Shown: positions 54,117 to 64,000, counted from the first letter of the stretch. The stretch: DNA of 64,000 nt from Rhizodiscina lignyota (GCA_010015805.1 ML978129.1:620001-684000), one strand, 5' to 3'. The notes: generated from the sequence alone by a model not told the origin. Translations and numbers: made by a program.

Positions 54117-55550
54117 TTACATGTCATCTTCATCGCTGCTTCCATCGTGAATCATCCCACCAAATCCATCTCTCTCCGCTCCGATTAACGGTGCCCTCTC
54201 GCCCTCTGTTCTGGCAAAATGGCTCCAAACACTAATTGCAAGTGTCGAGAGTCCATGCACGATAATCGATCCTAGCACCACGAAGCAAATCACAGGCCAA
54301 ACCATCTCTAACGCTCGCTGATTTCGCTCCGGTAATTTCCCGGGCAATGGCAGGTATGGCAAAGGTATCGATGTGCCTGTCTCCAGTTGAGCTCGTGCTT
54401 CAATTGCAAGAAACAGGGCGCCAACGCCCATGGGACCAAAATGCCCTGCAAAAAGAGCCTCGCGCCAGGTGCGGAGGTCGGACATAAGTGGCTTCAGAGC
54501 AAGGACGACCGGTATGCGGCGGAAGGCCAGGACGAGAAGCAGCAATACAAAGAGCCTTGCAGTTGTAAGGCCGGCAAGTCTTGACTCTGAGTCCGCACTT
54601 TCAAATGACGACCAAGGGATGCTGGCGCCAAAGTAGACAAACATGGTAGAGTTGAGCAGCAAGTCGACGACGTTGCCCAGACTGCTCTCTGCAGTCTTGG
54701 CCGAGAACCAGCCATCGTGAGCGAAGCTTGCACCTGCGGCGAAAGCGACAAGGAAGTCATCGATGCCAAGCGTGCTTGCGACTCCGATGCAGAAGATGGC
54801 CAGGAGCAGGTAGAAGACTAGGTATGTTGGAGGTGCAATAAGTTGCCGCCGATTGGAGAACTTGAGGAGCCAGTTGGCTGCACGGCCGATTACCACCCCA
54901 AGGAAAGTTCCAAAGACGCATTGCCATAGGATGGTGATCAGAAACCACTTCTTCAGTGTTCCGGTAAAAGTGCTCCTCTGAAGTATTGAAAGGCCGATGT
55001 AGAGGAAGGGAAAAGAGGTTCCATCATTGCACCCAGACTCTGCGGAAAGCATGTTCTTGATATGTCGTGGTATTCGCTCAGAGAAAACTGAGTTCCCAAG
55101 GACGCTAGACGCCAGTACCGGATCGGTAGGTGTGAGGCAGGCTGATATCACCAACGCGGTTTCAAAGCTGCAGTTGAACAGTAGGTATATGAAGAGCCCG
55201 CAAATAAGCCAACTGTACGCCATGACTGGGCCAATGAGCACTGCAACACTTTTCCAATGCTGTCTGAAATACTTCTTCGGGAGCTCAGCTCCGATTGCAA
55301 AGCACTGCACACCAACCACGACGCGAGTGATTTCTTGAATGACATTGTCGCCGAGGCCCCATTCTGCTGGCGTAACAACTCCTGCAGCTCGGGGGCCAAG
55401 GATGATGCCAGCCAGTGTAGCGAGTGGAGGTTCGGCAATATGGAGTCTGTTGCGGATGAAAAGAGAGAATAAAGCATATATTATGAGGAACGTCGAAAGG
55501 ACCAGGTAGCTCAGGTGAGGCGCAGTGGGTTCTATCTGATCCCACGCCAT
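54117..55550 (-). CDS. Plasma-membrane Na+/H+ antiporter (Nha1/Sod2, CPA1 type)
   Basis: Intronless, 477 aa, with about 11-12 hydrophobic segments. It starts MAWDQIEPTAPHLSYLVLST. Family landmarks are LATLAGIILGPRAAG, the SACLTPTDPVLASSV segment with the conserved Asp of the ion path, SAESGCNDGTSFPFLYI with the second essential Asp pair (GCNDG), LGIDDFLVAFAAGASFAHDG, and the late span WREALFAGHFGPMGVGALF. These exporters exchange cytosolic Na+ or K+ for protons. Yeast Nha1 has a long regulatory tail; here the C-terminus is short and acidic (DGSSDEDDM), closer to the S. pombe Sod2 form. No targeting signal beyond the first span is seen. Confidence 0.93.
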   Translation of the reverse strand: MAWDQIEPTAPHLSYLVLSTFLIIYALFSLFIRNRLHIAEPPLATLAGIILGPRAAGVVTPAEWGLGDNVIQEITRVVVGVQCFAIGAELPKKYFRQHWKSVAVLIGPVMAYSWLICGLFIYLLFNCSFETALVISACLTPTDPVLASSVLGNSVFSERIPRHIKNMLSAESGCNDGTSFPFLYIGLSILQRSTFTGTLKKWFLITILWQCVFGTFLGVVIGRAANWLLKFSNRRQLIAPPTYLVFYLLLAIFCIGVASTLGIDDFLVAFAAGASFAHDGWFSAKTAESSLGNVVDLLLNSTMFVYFGASIPWSSFESADSESRLAGLTTARLFVLLLLVLAFRRIPVVLALKPLMSDLRTWREALFAGHFGPMGVGALFLAIEARAQLETGTSIPLPYLPLPGKLPERNQRALEMVWPVICFVVLGSIIVHGLSTLAISVWSHFARTEGERAPLIGAERDGFGGMIHDGSSDEDDM

Positions 55551-56416
55551 GCTGATTTATGACAGTCGGAGAAACTTTCGAAGGTACTCAGCATGTTAGG
55601 GGAAACAATGCAGAAGACAAGAAGTCAGAGAGGGAAAGGAGGTGGAGGTCTGGCAGGCTGGTGAGTTGAGAAAGAAGTTCCGGACGCGACGCGACATCCA
55701 AAACATCGTCATAGGCTTTTCCAAGCTTACTTCCCTGTCTGCCTAATACACGATATGTGCCTTCCAAGGCCCCTTATGCCACTGCACTGGTACAAAATCC
55801 GAACGATAATCTAGGTTTTAAGTGACCTAAGCAGTCTTTGCATCTTACGCCTTGAAATTCAGACACAAGTGAATGCCAACGGCTCCACCAAGTTGGTAGT
55901 GACCGGAGATAAGCAGTGGTCCATCCTCCGGCAACCGCGGTGTACTTTCAGGACACAAAGTCCTCGTTCTCGAGACACTGCATACTTAGAATATAGCACA
56001 GCATTTACCCTAGTTTAATATGTTGCAGCAGGCCTAACTCCGTTATGATTACTCTAACCATTATTCGTTTCATTGGCTGCAAGAGGTCTGAAATTATCCA
56101 GCTTTCTCACACTTAAATGTTTGCACGATCTTACTTAAACGTCTTTCCGATACAACAGAGCAATTATCGTACTGTAGTGTGGAAAGGTTTCATATTTGCC
56201 CAAAGAAGTTTCAGATATTAAGTAATTCAAATTAAAGGTCCAGAACGTGTAAAATGATCTTCAGACATTCCTTCAAAGCCCATCATCGTCAGTCATTCCA
56301 CCCTCACCAATAGGAAGAAATTGCTGCTGCGGAATCGGGGCATATACAACTTCTGGCACTTCTCAAGTGACCATTGAAGCCTGATCAGCCCTCTGAAGCC
56401 CTTTCTAGAACGTTAT
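55551..56416. other. Intergenic region
   Basis: 866 bp, A/T-richer between 55980 and 56240; promoter of the antiporter and 3' flank of the Thr-rich protein. No supported gene. Confidence 0.5.
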
Positions 56417-58004
56417 TCACCGCTTTGTAGGGTTCCCATAGACCGCGGACGGTGTCAGACCACACGATGTGATCGTTTCCGTGGCCAATTTCGTCTTAGT
56501 TTCCGTGCACGTAGATATAATAGTGGAGTATATTGTCGACGGAGGACTGGGAGGCGCCGTCATCGTGACAACGTGACCGGGCAGTGTCTGATTGACGTAT
56601 TTGATCGATACCAACGTAGATGTCCCCTTTTGTGTGATTGTCGCAGTATTGATCTTGGTCAGCACAATGGTGGTAGGGCTAAAAACAGTCAGCGTCTTTG
56701 GCGCAGCTGACACAATTATTGTCGTGTTCCTTGGCGGAGGAATGTGCGTTGAAATGAAGATCGATGTAGTTGGTACAAGCTGCGTTGTCGTTGAGCCAGG
56801 CGCCGTAGAAATGAGGGTGGTGTTGAAGACCCTCGTTGTGGTCGACATTTGGGCCGGAGCTGTCGACGTAATGGTTTGGTTCGAGAATCGCACTACAGTG
56901 GACAAGATTGTCGTTGTAGGACCAGGAAGTGTATCAATGGATGTCGTGGTTAGGCGGAGCGTGTAGGTTGAGATTCGACCTGGAGCCATTGACACAACAG
57001 TTTGGTTCGCGATCTGGACGAGGGTCGATAAGACTGTTGTTGTGCTCCCATTTGCCTTGAGAGTCAGAGTCGATCCAGGGAGTGTCGACATGACCGTGGT
57101 CGTCCTTCCATTTGCAGTTAAAGTTGTGATTGAACCGGGCAGCGTCGTGGTAGAGCCGGCGAGAGTCCTGATTGATCCAGGGATTGTAGTAGTTTCTGTC
57201 ACGCGGATAGTGGATGCAGAGCACGAGCCTTTCAGATATTAGCTTCTCATATACATCGCTTTTTGTAAATGCGTTTGGCTTACCGATCACGGGAGACGCT
57301 ATTGTAGTAGGCAGATATTGGGTGTGAGTCGTAGGCAAATAGACTGCTCCCTATCAGCAACCATTTCTCGCAACTGTTTCCATAAAATGGGAAAACTCAC
57401 CTGTCTTGCCTGGATCCACAGAAATGGAGGTAAGGACTGCCGTCTGTCCAGAAATATACTGCGTTTTAGTGATAAAGTATGGCACTGTGGTTACAGAAGC
57501 GGGCAGAGTCTCGCAAGAAGCTGTGATCGTCGATATCTGATACTGGGTTGTTGTGGTACCCGTGGCATTCAGGAATTTTGTCACTATTGGGCCTGGAACG
57601 GTCGAAATAATCTGATTTTCGACGGTAGTGGTCGCTGTGGAACCAGGTGCGGTCTTTGTGACGATGGATGGGATACAGCTCGCATTGCTACTGATTAGCA
57701 CACTGGTCGTAACAGTCTCTGTTAGAGAAGTCGTAGATATTTCTGTCTTGGTTGTGCAGCTCGTTGAGGTCACTGTATGCGTGACTGGTGGTAATTGGAC
57801 AGTCGTAGTTTTGCATGCACTGCCGCCGCCAGGGGAAGTAGAGTTGGGTGGAGACTGTCCATATACCACCGGAGTGTATCGTCTTTCAACCTTTTCACGT
57901 TCCTCTAGTTCGCCGCTATGTCGCTTGAATAGTTGAGGCCAGGGAAAGGAAAGAGCCTGAGAGACAAGAAGAAAGGAGGTGATCAAGATCGAAACTTTCC
58001 ACAT
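56417..58004 (-). CDS. Secreted Thr/Ser-rich repetitive protein (cell-wall or adhesin-like)
   Basis: Three exons, 58004-57401, 57346-57284 and 57228-56417, give about 492 aa. The N-terminus MWKVSILITSFLLVSQALS is a clear signal peptide, followed by a possible dibasic processing site (LFKR). The mature part is dominated by Thr, Ser and Val with recurring units of the form T-x-P-G-S-T-T-T and (Q)NQT(I/V)xSxAPG, repeated roughly ten times from about residue 100 on. Such regions are usually heavily O-mannosylated. No GPI attachment signal is evident: the end reads GLTPSAVYGNPTKR, so it is more likely secreted or wall-associated by other means. Only a few Cys are present, so it is not a classical small Cys-rich effector. 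The second exon is short and its acceptor was chosen to keep phase. Confidence 0.7.
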
Positions 58005-59011
58005 ACTTAGATTTCGCTGAAGAATCTTGACTGAAGAGTGAGTTGCAAGAGCAGAATGGATGAAGATTGAATTGGAAATGACAACGTTGTGAATATTATG
58101 GATTTATATATTAATAAGTATGCAAGAAAAGCTCCGCTCGCCGATCCCAATGATCTGGAAATATCAGCGAGTTATTGAGACACTGATGAACTTTGGAACT
58201 GGTTCCGGAAATTGGCGCATCTAGTCACAGGAAGAACAGAGGAATCAGATTCGATGGTCTTCACGCTGATAAGCTCGGTTGCACGTAGGACTGATGAGCG
58301 GAACGTTCACTGAAAGGACTCGAATGACGCGAGTAGGCACTATACAGGTGCATAGCGGTAGTGTATTGACTGTAGATGGAGTTGGATCCCGTAGATCCCG
58401 GTAATACGATCCGCAGTCGGCGTTGACATTGTTCTCCGGTCTTGTCTGGAGAAGTCTCAGTTATTCGCGCAGAGTTGAACATTCCCGGGTAACTATGTGT
58501 CACAGATGCTGCTGGTCTGATTTATTTCGGATCGGCATCGGTGCGCTCTGACGCAGGGACCCGAACCTTTGAACGCATTACGAAAATCAAGATGCATTCT
58601 TCGAATCACAGCAGGCTTAAATTTTTGAGTCCGTAGAATTCGAACAGCTCGTGCCGGAATGAGCCGCGACCGATCGTAGAGTGGCGCAAGATTGGAGGAG
58701 GGGTGGCTTGAGGAATTTGAGTAGAAGCTTTTTCCCAAGAGTCACAGAATATTCCGAGCTATCAAGATCGCGCAAAGATTCCACGAGAGCCGAATTACTA
58801 CCCTGGACAAAGCACAGATCCCGTCGGAAGATTCGGTGTGCGCTGTACGTATAGATTTGTAGACACGACATCGACGCAAGACTTCGCGTTGTGCGTTGTG
58901 GCTTTCGATAGCTCCATTTGGACGTTGTGTATACCGTACCGAATCTATTGCAAAGTCAAGTGAAAAATGTGTATGGTCCTATCGTTGGCAGGCCACGCAG
59001 AAAGCAACTCC
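58005..59011. other. Intergenic region
   Basis: About 1 kb with no supported gene. The first 130 bp is the promoter of the Thr-rich gene, with A/T-rich TATATATTAATA near 58105. Short frames on the minus strand lack motifs. Confidence 0.5.
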
Positions 59012-60412
59012 TCATATTGTGCTGGCAAAGTACAACTTCTTGCGCCCTTGTAACGCAGCATCCACCGTGTCCACAACGTTCTTGGCGAAAGCGGTGTCCA
59101 AGAAAGCTACGCCCAATTCCTGGCTTGTGTAAAAGCTTGCGCGGTCTAAGTTTCCACTCCCAAGAACCACCCATTGATTATCCACGATAGTAAGCTTGAG
59201 ATGGGACTGAATGGGTTCCGCAATACCCCGGCCAGATCGAGGTGTGTAGTATTCAATCCGCAGCTGGCCCAAAGATCGTAGCCCAGCTTCTTCATCTCTT
59301 GAATTTGCTTGAACAAGGAAACGCTTGTACCTGCGTATGAGTCCCTTGAGGCATTGGGTCGTCGTGGTACCCGCCGTAACAAGTTGTTCGAGTATCATCA
59401 ATCGTTCGCTGGTGACGATGTGGACATCAACACCGCGTTGAAGGGCGTCGAGGAGGCCAGAGAGTACAGGCGGAGCAGTTACATTCGGTGTCTGGATGTA
59501 TATTGTTGTTGTAGCAGAAGAGAGCAATGTGACAAGGAACACATTGAGAGGCGTTGCTGGAGGCGCCATCGCCCTTTGCCACGGAAACGGACGGAAACAC
59601 GGGTTTCGATGATGTGGAGATGGAAGGAAGACAGATAGAACGCCTCTGCCAATCATTGCAGGTCTGTCCTCATTGAGGTGAGATTGCATGTGCTCAGCTT
59701 GACTTTCCGAAGGAAATGTGCCCCCGTGAGGGAGCCAGAAGGATGACCAGAAGTCGACAAATTTTGCCACGATGGGACCAGCTAGCCTAACGCAACCCTC
59801 GAACCACGTCTCCCAACTAACATTGCAGCTGGGAAGAAAAACGGTTTTCCTATCCACGATGATGAACTTGGGGTGCATGACGGAGAAAGGCAGGAAAAAC
59901 ATGCTTTTCACCGTCAGGTCGAGTCCGTTGAGTTCCGTAGGCGAAGGTAAACCAAGCTTAGACTGCCATTCCGAAGGCCTGTAGGTATAACCATTTGTAG
60001 AAGAAGTATGAAACAGCTTTTGGAGTAGAGACACAGACGACAAACCAATAAATACCTTGATTCTTGGTTTACCCTCTTGCACTACTCGACTAGATAACTT
60101 CTGCAAGCTGCTGTTCAGCCGATCCCTGGATGATGATCTGGCCCAAAAACATGTCACAATGACAAGCTCTGACTCCGCTCGTTCGACCTCAGGTAATACC
60201 GACTGAAAAATCTCGTCGCCGGATCCGAGGATGAGCGGATCAGGAATTGAATTGGAAACGAGGACATCTGGGTTCTTGTAGAAGTAGTTTGGATGTTCTC
60301 GTAATTTCGGAAGCATTATGCCTTCCTTCCATTTCTCGAGAAAGGTAGCGGTTGAGCTTGGCATGGCTTGGTACTGTGCCGCTGCAATCTGCACAAGAGG
60401 CGAAGAAGACAT
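59012..60412 (-). CDS. Phospholipase D-like protein with two HKD motifs
   Basis: Intronless, 466 aa. Two H-x-K-x4-D motifs mark the PLD superfamily: HPKFIIVD in the first half, followed by LPSCNVSWETW, and HLKLTIVD in the second half, followed by VVLGSGNLDRASF. PLD enzymes cleave or transfer phosphodiesters; this compact two-domain form resembles fungal PLD-like proteins and cardiolipin-synthase-like enzymes, and the substrate is unknown. No N-terminal signal is evident, though the segment LNVFLVTLLSSATTTIYIQT is hydrophobic. The first ATG lies one base after the stop codon of TFB5 on the same strand (TGA-G-ATG). A second in-frame Met at residue 17 is an alternative start. No room for an independent promoter exists outside the TFB5 coding region. 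Confidence 0.88.
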   Translation of the reverse strand: MSSSPLVQIAAAQYQAMPSSTATFLEKWKEGIMLPKLREHPNYFYKNPDVLVSNSIPDPLILGSGDEIFQSVLPEVERAESELVIVTCFWARSSSRDRLNSSLQKLSSRVVQEGKPRIKVFIGLSSVSLLQKLFHTSSTNGYTYRPSEWQSKLGLPSPTELNGLDLTVKSMFFLPFSVMHPKFIIVDRKTVFLPSCNVSWETWFEGCVRLAGPIVAKFVDFWSSFWLPHGGTFPSESQAEHMQSHLNEDRPAMIGRGVLSVFLPSPHHRNPCFRPFPWQRAMAPPATPLNVFLVTLLSSATTTIYIQTPNVTAPPVLSGLLDALQRGVDVHIVTSERLMILEQLVTAGTTTTQCLKGLIRRYKRFLVQANSRDEEAGLRSLGQLRIEYYTPRSGRGIAEPIQSHLKLTIVDNQWVVLGSGNLDRASFYTSQELGVAFLDTAFAKNVVDTVDAALQGRKKLYFASTI

Positions 60413-60413
60413 C

Positions 60414-60754
60414 TCAGTCCGAGCCGGATTCTTCGGCTTCCCTCACAGTGTCTTTGAGGGCCTCTTTCAGCTTGATCTTTAGTTCCGCCAGTTTGCTCTC
60501 CTTGATGATAACGGCTTCGTCGTCGAGATCCTCAAGAATGAACTCGTGATACTGAGAGTCGATTTTGTTGATGATGGCCTTGATAGACGCATCACACTGG
60601 ATGAGCACACCTGGTAACACCATGTCAGCGACGGTTTCATAATCTTTGACGTTGAACGAAGCGTCTGCTAAGCCTCAGTCAAGCTACATGAGAAGCAGCG
60701 CGTGGATGTCGCGTTCTCACGTGGCGATCACGTACCCTTAACTGCCTTCACCAT
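60414..60754 (-). CDS. tfb5: TFIIH subunit Tfb5 (GTF2H5/TTDA)
   Basis: Two exons, 60754-60736 (19 nt) and 60610-60414, give 71 aa. It starts MVKAVKG, then VLIQCDASIKAIINKID, then FILEDLDDEAVIIKESKLAE and a C-terminal helix ending REAEESGSD. This fits the 65-75-aa TTDA/Tfb5 fold that stabilises Tfb2/p52 in TFIIH during transcription and nucleotide-excision repair. The 125-nt intron uses GTACGT and CCAG and splits the first conserved Gly, a common place in this gene. The TGA stop is followed by one base and then the ATG of the PLD-like gene on the same strand. Confidence 0.93.
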
Positions 60755-61178
60755 TTTGACATTTAGAGTGCAGGGTTGACGGGGCCGTGGATCTATTTGT
60801 GTCTCAGATAGCGATATCAAAACCTTTTCCAGACGAATGTGAGAAGATAGGCAGAGGAGGATTGCACATGTAAGAAGTTTATTATTGGGCGTGATGTCGA
60901 CTCCGTTAAACGACAGGCTCGCGTAGGGGTTCGCCAGGCCGTTTTGGGTCTAGGCTTACACATCGAGCCCGAACGCTCACCTCATGCGACGGCGTTCAAC
61001 TTAATGTCCATAAAGAACCACTCACACTCAAATGTTCAATTCTCCCCGCTTCAAGCTGGGCTTTATTAGCAGACTCTCTTCATCATAATGGAGCCAAATT
61101 TCATCCAGAATTTCTGGTGACCGCTCTTACCGATCCTTCCGCTCCTTTCACTTCTCCCACTCGCGTGCCATACCACCA
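60755..61178. other. Divergent promoter region of tfb5 and the PPxY membrane protein
   Basis: 424 bp; no supported gene or repeat. Confidence 0.5.
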
Positions 61179-62024
61179 ATGCACCGAGTAACCCGTTCAC
61201 GATCCCCACGGGGCCCTCTTCAAGCATATTCGAGCTTCGTCCACTTCGTTCTTTTGTTCTTAATGTCATCAAGCATGTCGCTGGCACAAGATTCAACGAG
61301 CGCCACTTCAACAACTACCTCCCGTTCCTCCATCACTTCGACCGACGCCTCAGCATCAATCACCCCAACTTCGAGCTTTCGGTTGCACAGCACGCTCCTG
61401 ACATCGACTTCAGCTTCGAATTCATCCAGCGCGCCTCTTCAAACTGATCCGCCGCGACCCGGCTTCCCAGGCGATGACTCTCCCGCCGGCACACTCCCTG
61501 AAGACTCGGAACATTCCTCTGGCTTGCTCAATTACTATTTCGCCTTCCTTGCCGTCTTTGTCATCCTCCTGTTCCTTGCAATATGGTACATCCACCGACG
61601 AAAGAAGAAGTTAAAAGCCATGCGTGCTTCTGGTCGGACGAATGCTCTGGCTCGAGATTTGGATGGGTGGACCGGCAGTAGAAGATGGATGGGAGGCGCT
61701 TGGAGGGGTGGTATTGGCAGGCGAGACATTCGGACTGAAGATAGAGAGGAAGGGTTGAACGAACTGGGAGAAGCACCGCCCCCCTACAAAGCACGAGATT
61801 CGGTCATAGGGGGTGACCGACGGTCAGGAGAAAGGACTGAGAATAGTCTGACTGTCCCATTACGAGCCTTGGATAGAGATGGTAGGGCAGTCATGAAGCC
61901 TCCAGACTATCACGAGACGGTACGCGAACTTCCAGAGAGCCAAGCAGAAGCAGCAGAATCGAGTCGAGCGAACCCCTCCTCTAGCCAAAGGACTGCAGAG
62001 TCTCCTCAAGAAAATGAAAGATGA
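61179..62024 (+). CDS. Single-pass membrane protein with Ser/Thr-rich ectodomain and cytoplasmic PPxY motifs
   Basis: Intronless, 281 aa. An N-terminal hydrophobic stretch (FVHFVLLFLMSSSMSLA) looks like a signal peptide. Then come ~75 Ser/Thr-rich residues (likely O-glycosylated), one strong membrane span YYFAFLAVFVILLFLAIWYI, a basic stop-transfer RRKKKLK, and a ~130-residue cytoplasmic tail. The tail contains APPPYKA (PPxY) and a second PPDYHE motif. This is the layout of fungal wall-sensor or Rsp5-adaptor-like proteins: PPxY motifs bind WW domains of Nedd4/Rsp5 ubiquitin ligases. No named family is recognised, so a role in membrane-protein ubiquitination or sorting is inference from the motifs. 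The first ATG precedes a short basic segment; an internal ATG just before the hydrophobic core is possible. Confidence 0.8.
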   Translation: MHRVTRSRSPRGPLQAYSSFVHFVLLFLMSSSMSLAQDSTSATSTTTSRSSITSTDASASITPTSSFRLHSTLLTSTSASNSSSAPLQTDPPRPGFPGDDSPAGTLPEDSEHSSGLLNYYFAFLAVFVILLFLAIWYIHRRKKKLKAMRASGRTNALARDLDGWTGSRRWMGGAWRGGIGRRDIRTEDREEGLNELGEAPPPYKARDSVIGGDRRSGERTENSLTVPLRALDRDGRAVMKPPDYHETVRELPESQAEAAESSRANPSSSQRTAESPQENER

Positions 62025-62388
62025 TAGTGGCGATGTTTTGAATTGGTGTCCGTCGATGATTTTGTAGCTGTATCATTTCATACCCAAGAGTTGGAATACG
62101 AAAACTGGGCGACGTTTAGGAGTTGATTTTTGTAGTAGCTTCTAGAGTTTCGATAGTGCATCGGGCTCACATCTGTCTTTACAAGAGGTGGAGTTGGCGC
62201 AACCTGATATCTTCTTCGAGGTATTATCGGATCACTACTGTACATATAATTGCAAACTGCAGCCTTTATGGCGCGGTCGTACATGCTCGGACAGCGTCGC
62301 TGAAATGGACAAAGCGCATTTCTAGCGCTATCGTACAATCTATTTACAATACCGGTGTGAATCGGTTCACCAGGTCTGATGTCGAGTC
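62025..62388. other. Intergenic region between convergent genes
   Basis: 364 bp of 3' flanks; no supported feature. Confidence 0.5.
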
Positions 62389-63900
62389 TCATCGGAAACG
62401 CATAGGTTTGGCTGACGTCCTCCCCACCATGACAGGCTCCCGTTCTCTTGTCGGTTCCGGCACTGGCGCTGCTAACGCACGGTTTACAATTTCTGCACCA
62501 TCAATCATGCTCCCGCGCATAGCGCGCTCCTGCTCCAGAATACGAGTTTGGCTCACCTTCTCTATCAACTGTGCTCTTCGTTCTTCCGTCATGATCCACT
62601 CTTTGGGAAACTCATGCCGGACCTTGGGCTTGTGGTGTCTGAAATCGAATGGGACGTCTTCGAATGTGTCCTTGGGGTCTCTCGCCTCTTCCAGTAGCTC
62701 CTCTACTTTATCTGCGAGATAGCGCTTGTTCTGTGCTTGAGTAACAAAGGATTCGCAGCTTATTTTTGCAACACCAGTGGAAGGGTTGAAACGTGCACCA
62801 AGAAGCTTGATCAGCTTATTTCGTTGAATGTCGGTCAGTTCGGGTAGGTCTGCAGGAGAGAATTCGAGGATGACTTTAGAGGCAGCTGGATGGGACTCGC
62901 CCAAATAGGACGTATATCGAAACCTGAGTGGCTGGGCTTTGGTTGGTGGAGTGAAGGGTTTGGCTAGCTCTGTTGACGTTGCTCAGTTGAAATTGTCCCA
63001 ATAAGTAAAACTCCGGCACGGCAAGTACTCACTGCTCAAAAGAGGGAGTTCCCAGGCTGCAAATCTGGCATACTCCCTGTATTCTCTTTGCTGTTCTAAC
63101 TCGTCGTGGCCCAAGGACGAGACGTTCTCTTTCAGAAACCCTTCGTCGCCATCACCCTCTGATGCGTATTTCCAGAAGCTACCCTTCCTCCCTTCGCTCA
63201 ACAGAGCTGATATGTCCTCGTTAGCCTGGGTTCGGATTTGCTCCAAATCGTCGGCCTCATCTAGAACTTCGTCCTCGATAAGCGTTGCAAGCTCGTCATT
63301 ATCCGCTGTCGGCTCCTCGACCGCTACTTCAACCGCCGCATGTTGCTGGCCTTTGGATATTTGTGCATCGATAGCGGATGGTGGGTTCTCCTCGCTAGGT
63401 ATAGGTTGAGCAGATGCTGGACTAGATTCCCTGCCACTGCCCAACTCTAATTCTAGTGCTCTCCGCGAGCCTGATAGTTCTGGGAAGAGTTCGTCTGCTG
63501 ATTCACCCGGAGCAATTGCATCCAACTCTCCTTTGACTTCTGACACTGGCCCCTGCAGAGGACGGTCCTTGGTCTGGTCTGTCTCTAGCTTGGCCTGGGG
63601 CAGTATCTCGCCTCCTACACGTTGATTTTCTCCGGAGGTCGTACCAGGAGCAACTCCCGCTTCTTCTATCCCATCGGACTCGCGAAGCTCGTGCTTCTCT
63701 GAATGTGTCTGGACATTCTGAACGGGCTTTGCGGACGTCTGGTCTTTCGGAGGTTTCGATTCGTCGTTCAATTGTCGCGCTGTTATGGAGAATGGTCTCT
63801 GCCACTGCGGTCTTCGTATCCGGAGAACCCGAGGCTTGGGGCGTATTTGAAGAGAGCAATTGATCGCAATCGCATTGAACCTCTTCGCCGTGGATGCCAT
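62389..63900 (-). CDS. rsm24: Mitochondrial small-subunit ribosomal protein mS35 (Rsm24-like)
   Basis: Two exons, 63900-63033 and 62969-62389, give about 482 aa. The N-terminus MASTAKRFNAIAINCSLQIR followed by a basic RRPQWQRPFS segment is a mitochondrial presequence. A long acidic, probably disordered region follows (EEPTADNDELATLIEDEV and similar). The conserved mS35 domain starts near RKGSFWKYASEG and continues across the splice through the KPFTPPTKAQPLRFRYTSYL block, then LEFSPADLPELTDIQRNKLI and GARFNPSTGVAKISCESF, ending in basic helices. It belongs to the MRPS35/Rsm24 family of mitochondrion-specific small-subunit proteins. An earlier in-frame ATG at 63912 would add four residues. The acidic insert is longer than I would expect for the family. 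Confidence 0.88.
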
Positions 63901-64000
63901 TACCGCTATCAAAGCTGCTGGAAAGTTGCGCTAAAAAGTTCCACGATCGCATCGGCAGCGCGCAGACCGGGAGTTCGGAGAAACGAAGCGCCGAAACCAA
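63901..64000. other. Upstream flank of mS35 at the window edge
   Basis: 100 bp of leader/promoter sequence; no feature can be supported. Confidence 0.4.

Noticed and set aside
58540-58640. Possible tRNA B-box-like words (TTCGAATC, ATTCGAAC)
   Set aside because: No A box at the right distance and no cloverleaf could be drawn; no tRNA gene was found elsewhere either.

Overview
The window looks like chromosomal DNA of a filamentous ascomycete, probably a dothideomycete-type mould. The clade is inferred from overall gene style, not from any marker I could search. Support for the kingdom: most genes carry 1-5 short introns (roughly 45-130 nt) with GTRAGT-like donors and CTAAC-like branch points, intergenic gaps are 0.2-2 kb, and the gene set includes a white-collar photoreceptor, Fig1, an Hsp9/12-type stress protein, fungal MFS permeases and fungal complex I subunits. 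I rebuilt exon-intron structures by hand by matching splice sites to family conservation and checking that reading phase is kept; no transcript data were available. I see no CRISPR, no tRNA or rRNA gene and no recognisable transposase, reverse transcriptase or integrase. Layout: 1-9.2 kb holds a Fig1-like calcium/fusion protein running off the left edge, a Mak32-like pfkB protein, an Hsp9/12 stress protein, a zinc alcohol dehydrogenase with a GC-AG intron, and mitochondrial ribosomal protein uS2m. 9.2-15.3 kb holds the blue-light receptor/GATA factor WC-1, behind a leader with unusual repeats, and a Ras-family GTPase lacking a CAAX box. 16-21.9 kb holds a Baeyer-Villiger-type monooxygenase, an allantoate-type MFS permease and a small coiled-coil protein. 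22-32.8 kb holds the ERAD ubiquitin ligase Hrd1, a membrane-anchored GH32 beta-fructosidase and the condensin ATPase Smc4. 33-40.8 kb starts with a gene-poor stretch containing one broken-looking gene, followed by a C2H2 zinc-finger protein, a second MFS permease and an HSL-type alpha/beta hydrolase. 41-48.4 kb holds TFIIF-beta and COP9 subunit 4 (head to head), a membrane hydrolase with an HSQGG motif, a small Cys/His protein and a complex I 12-kDa subunit. 48-55.5 kb holds an F-box-like protein, two tandem SET-domain paralogues, the complex I assembly factor NDUFAF2/mimitin and a Na+/H+ antiporter. 56-64 kb holds a secreted Thr-rich repeat protein, a PLD-like HKD protein whose start lies one base after the TFB5 stop codon, TFB5 (TFIIH), a single-pass membrane protein with PPxY motifs, and mitoribosomal mS35/Rsm24. 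Functionally this is mainly housekeeping DNA (mitoribosome, complex I, general transcription, condensin, ERAD, signalosome) with a few accessory genes (BVMO, permeases, fructosidase, SET pair, Thr-rich secreted protein). I found no clear new multi-gene system. The most unusual items are the abutting TFB5/PLD pair, the SET-domain pair with a triplicated 32-bp element at one promoter, the repeats upstream of wc-1, the non-CAAX Ras, the membrane-tethered GH32, and several non-standard introns and micro-exons.
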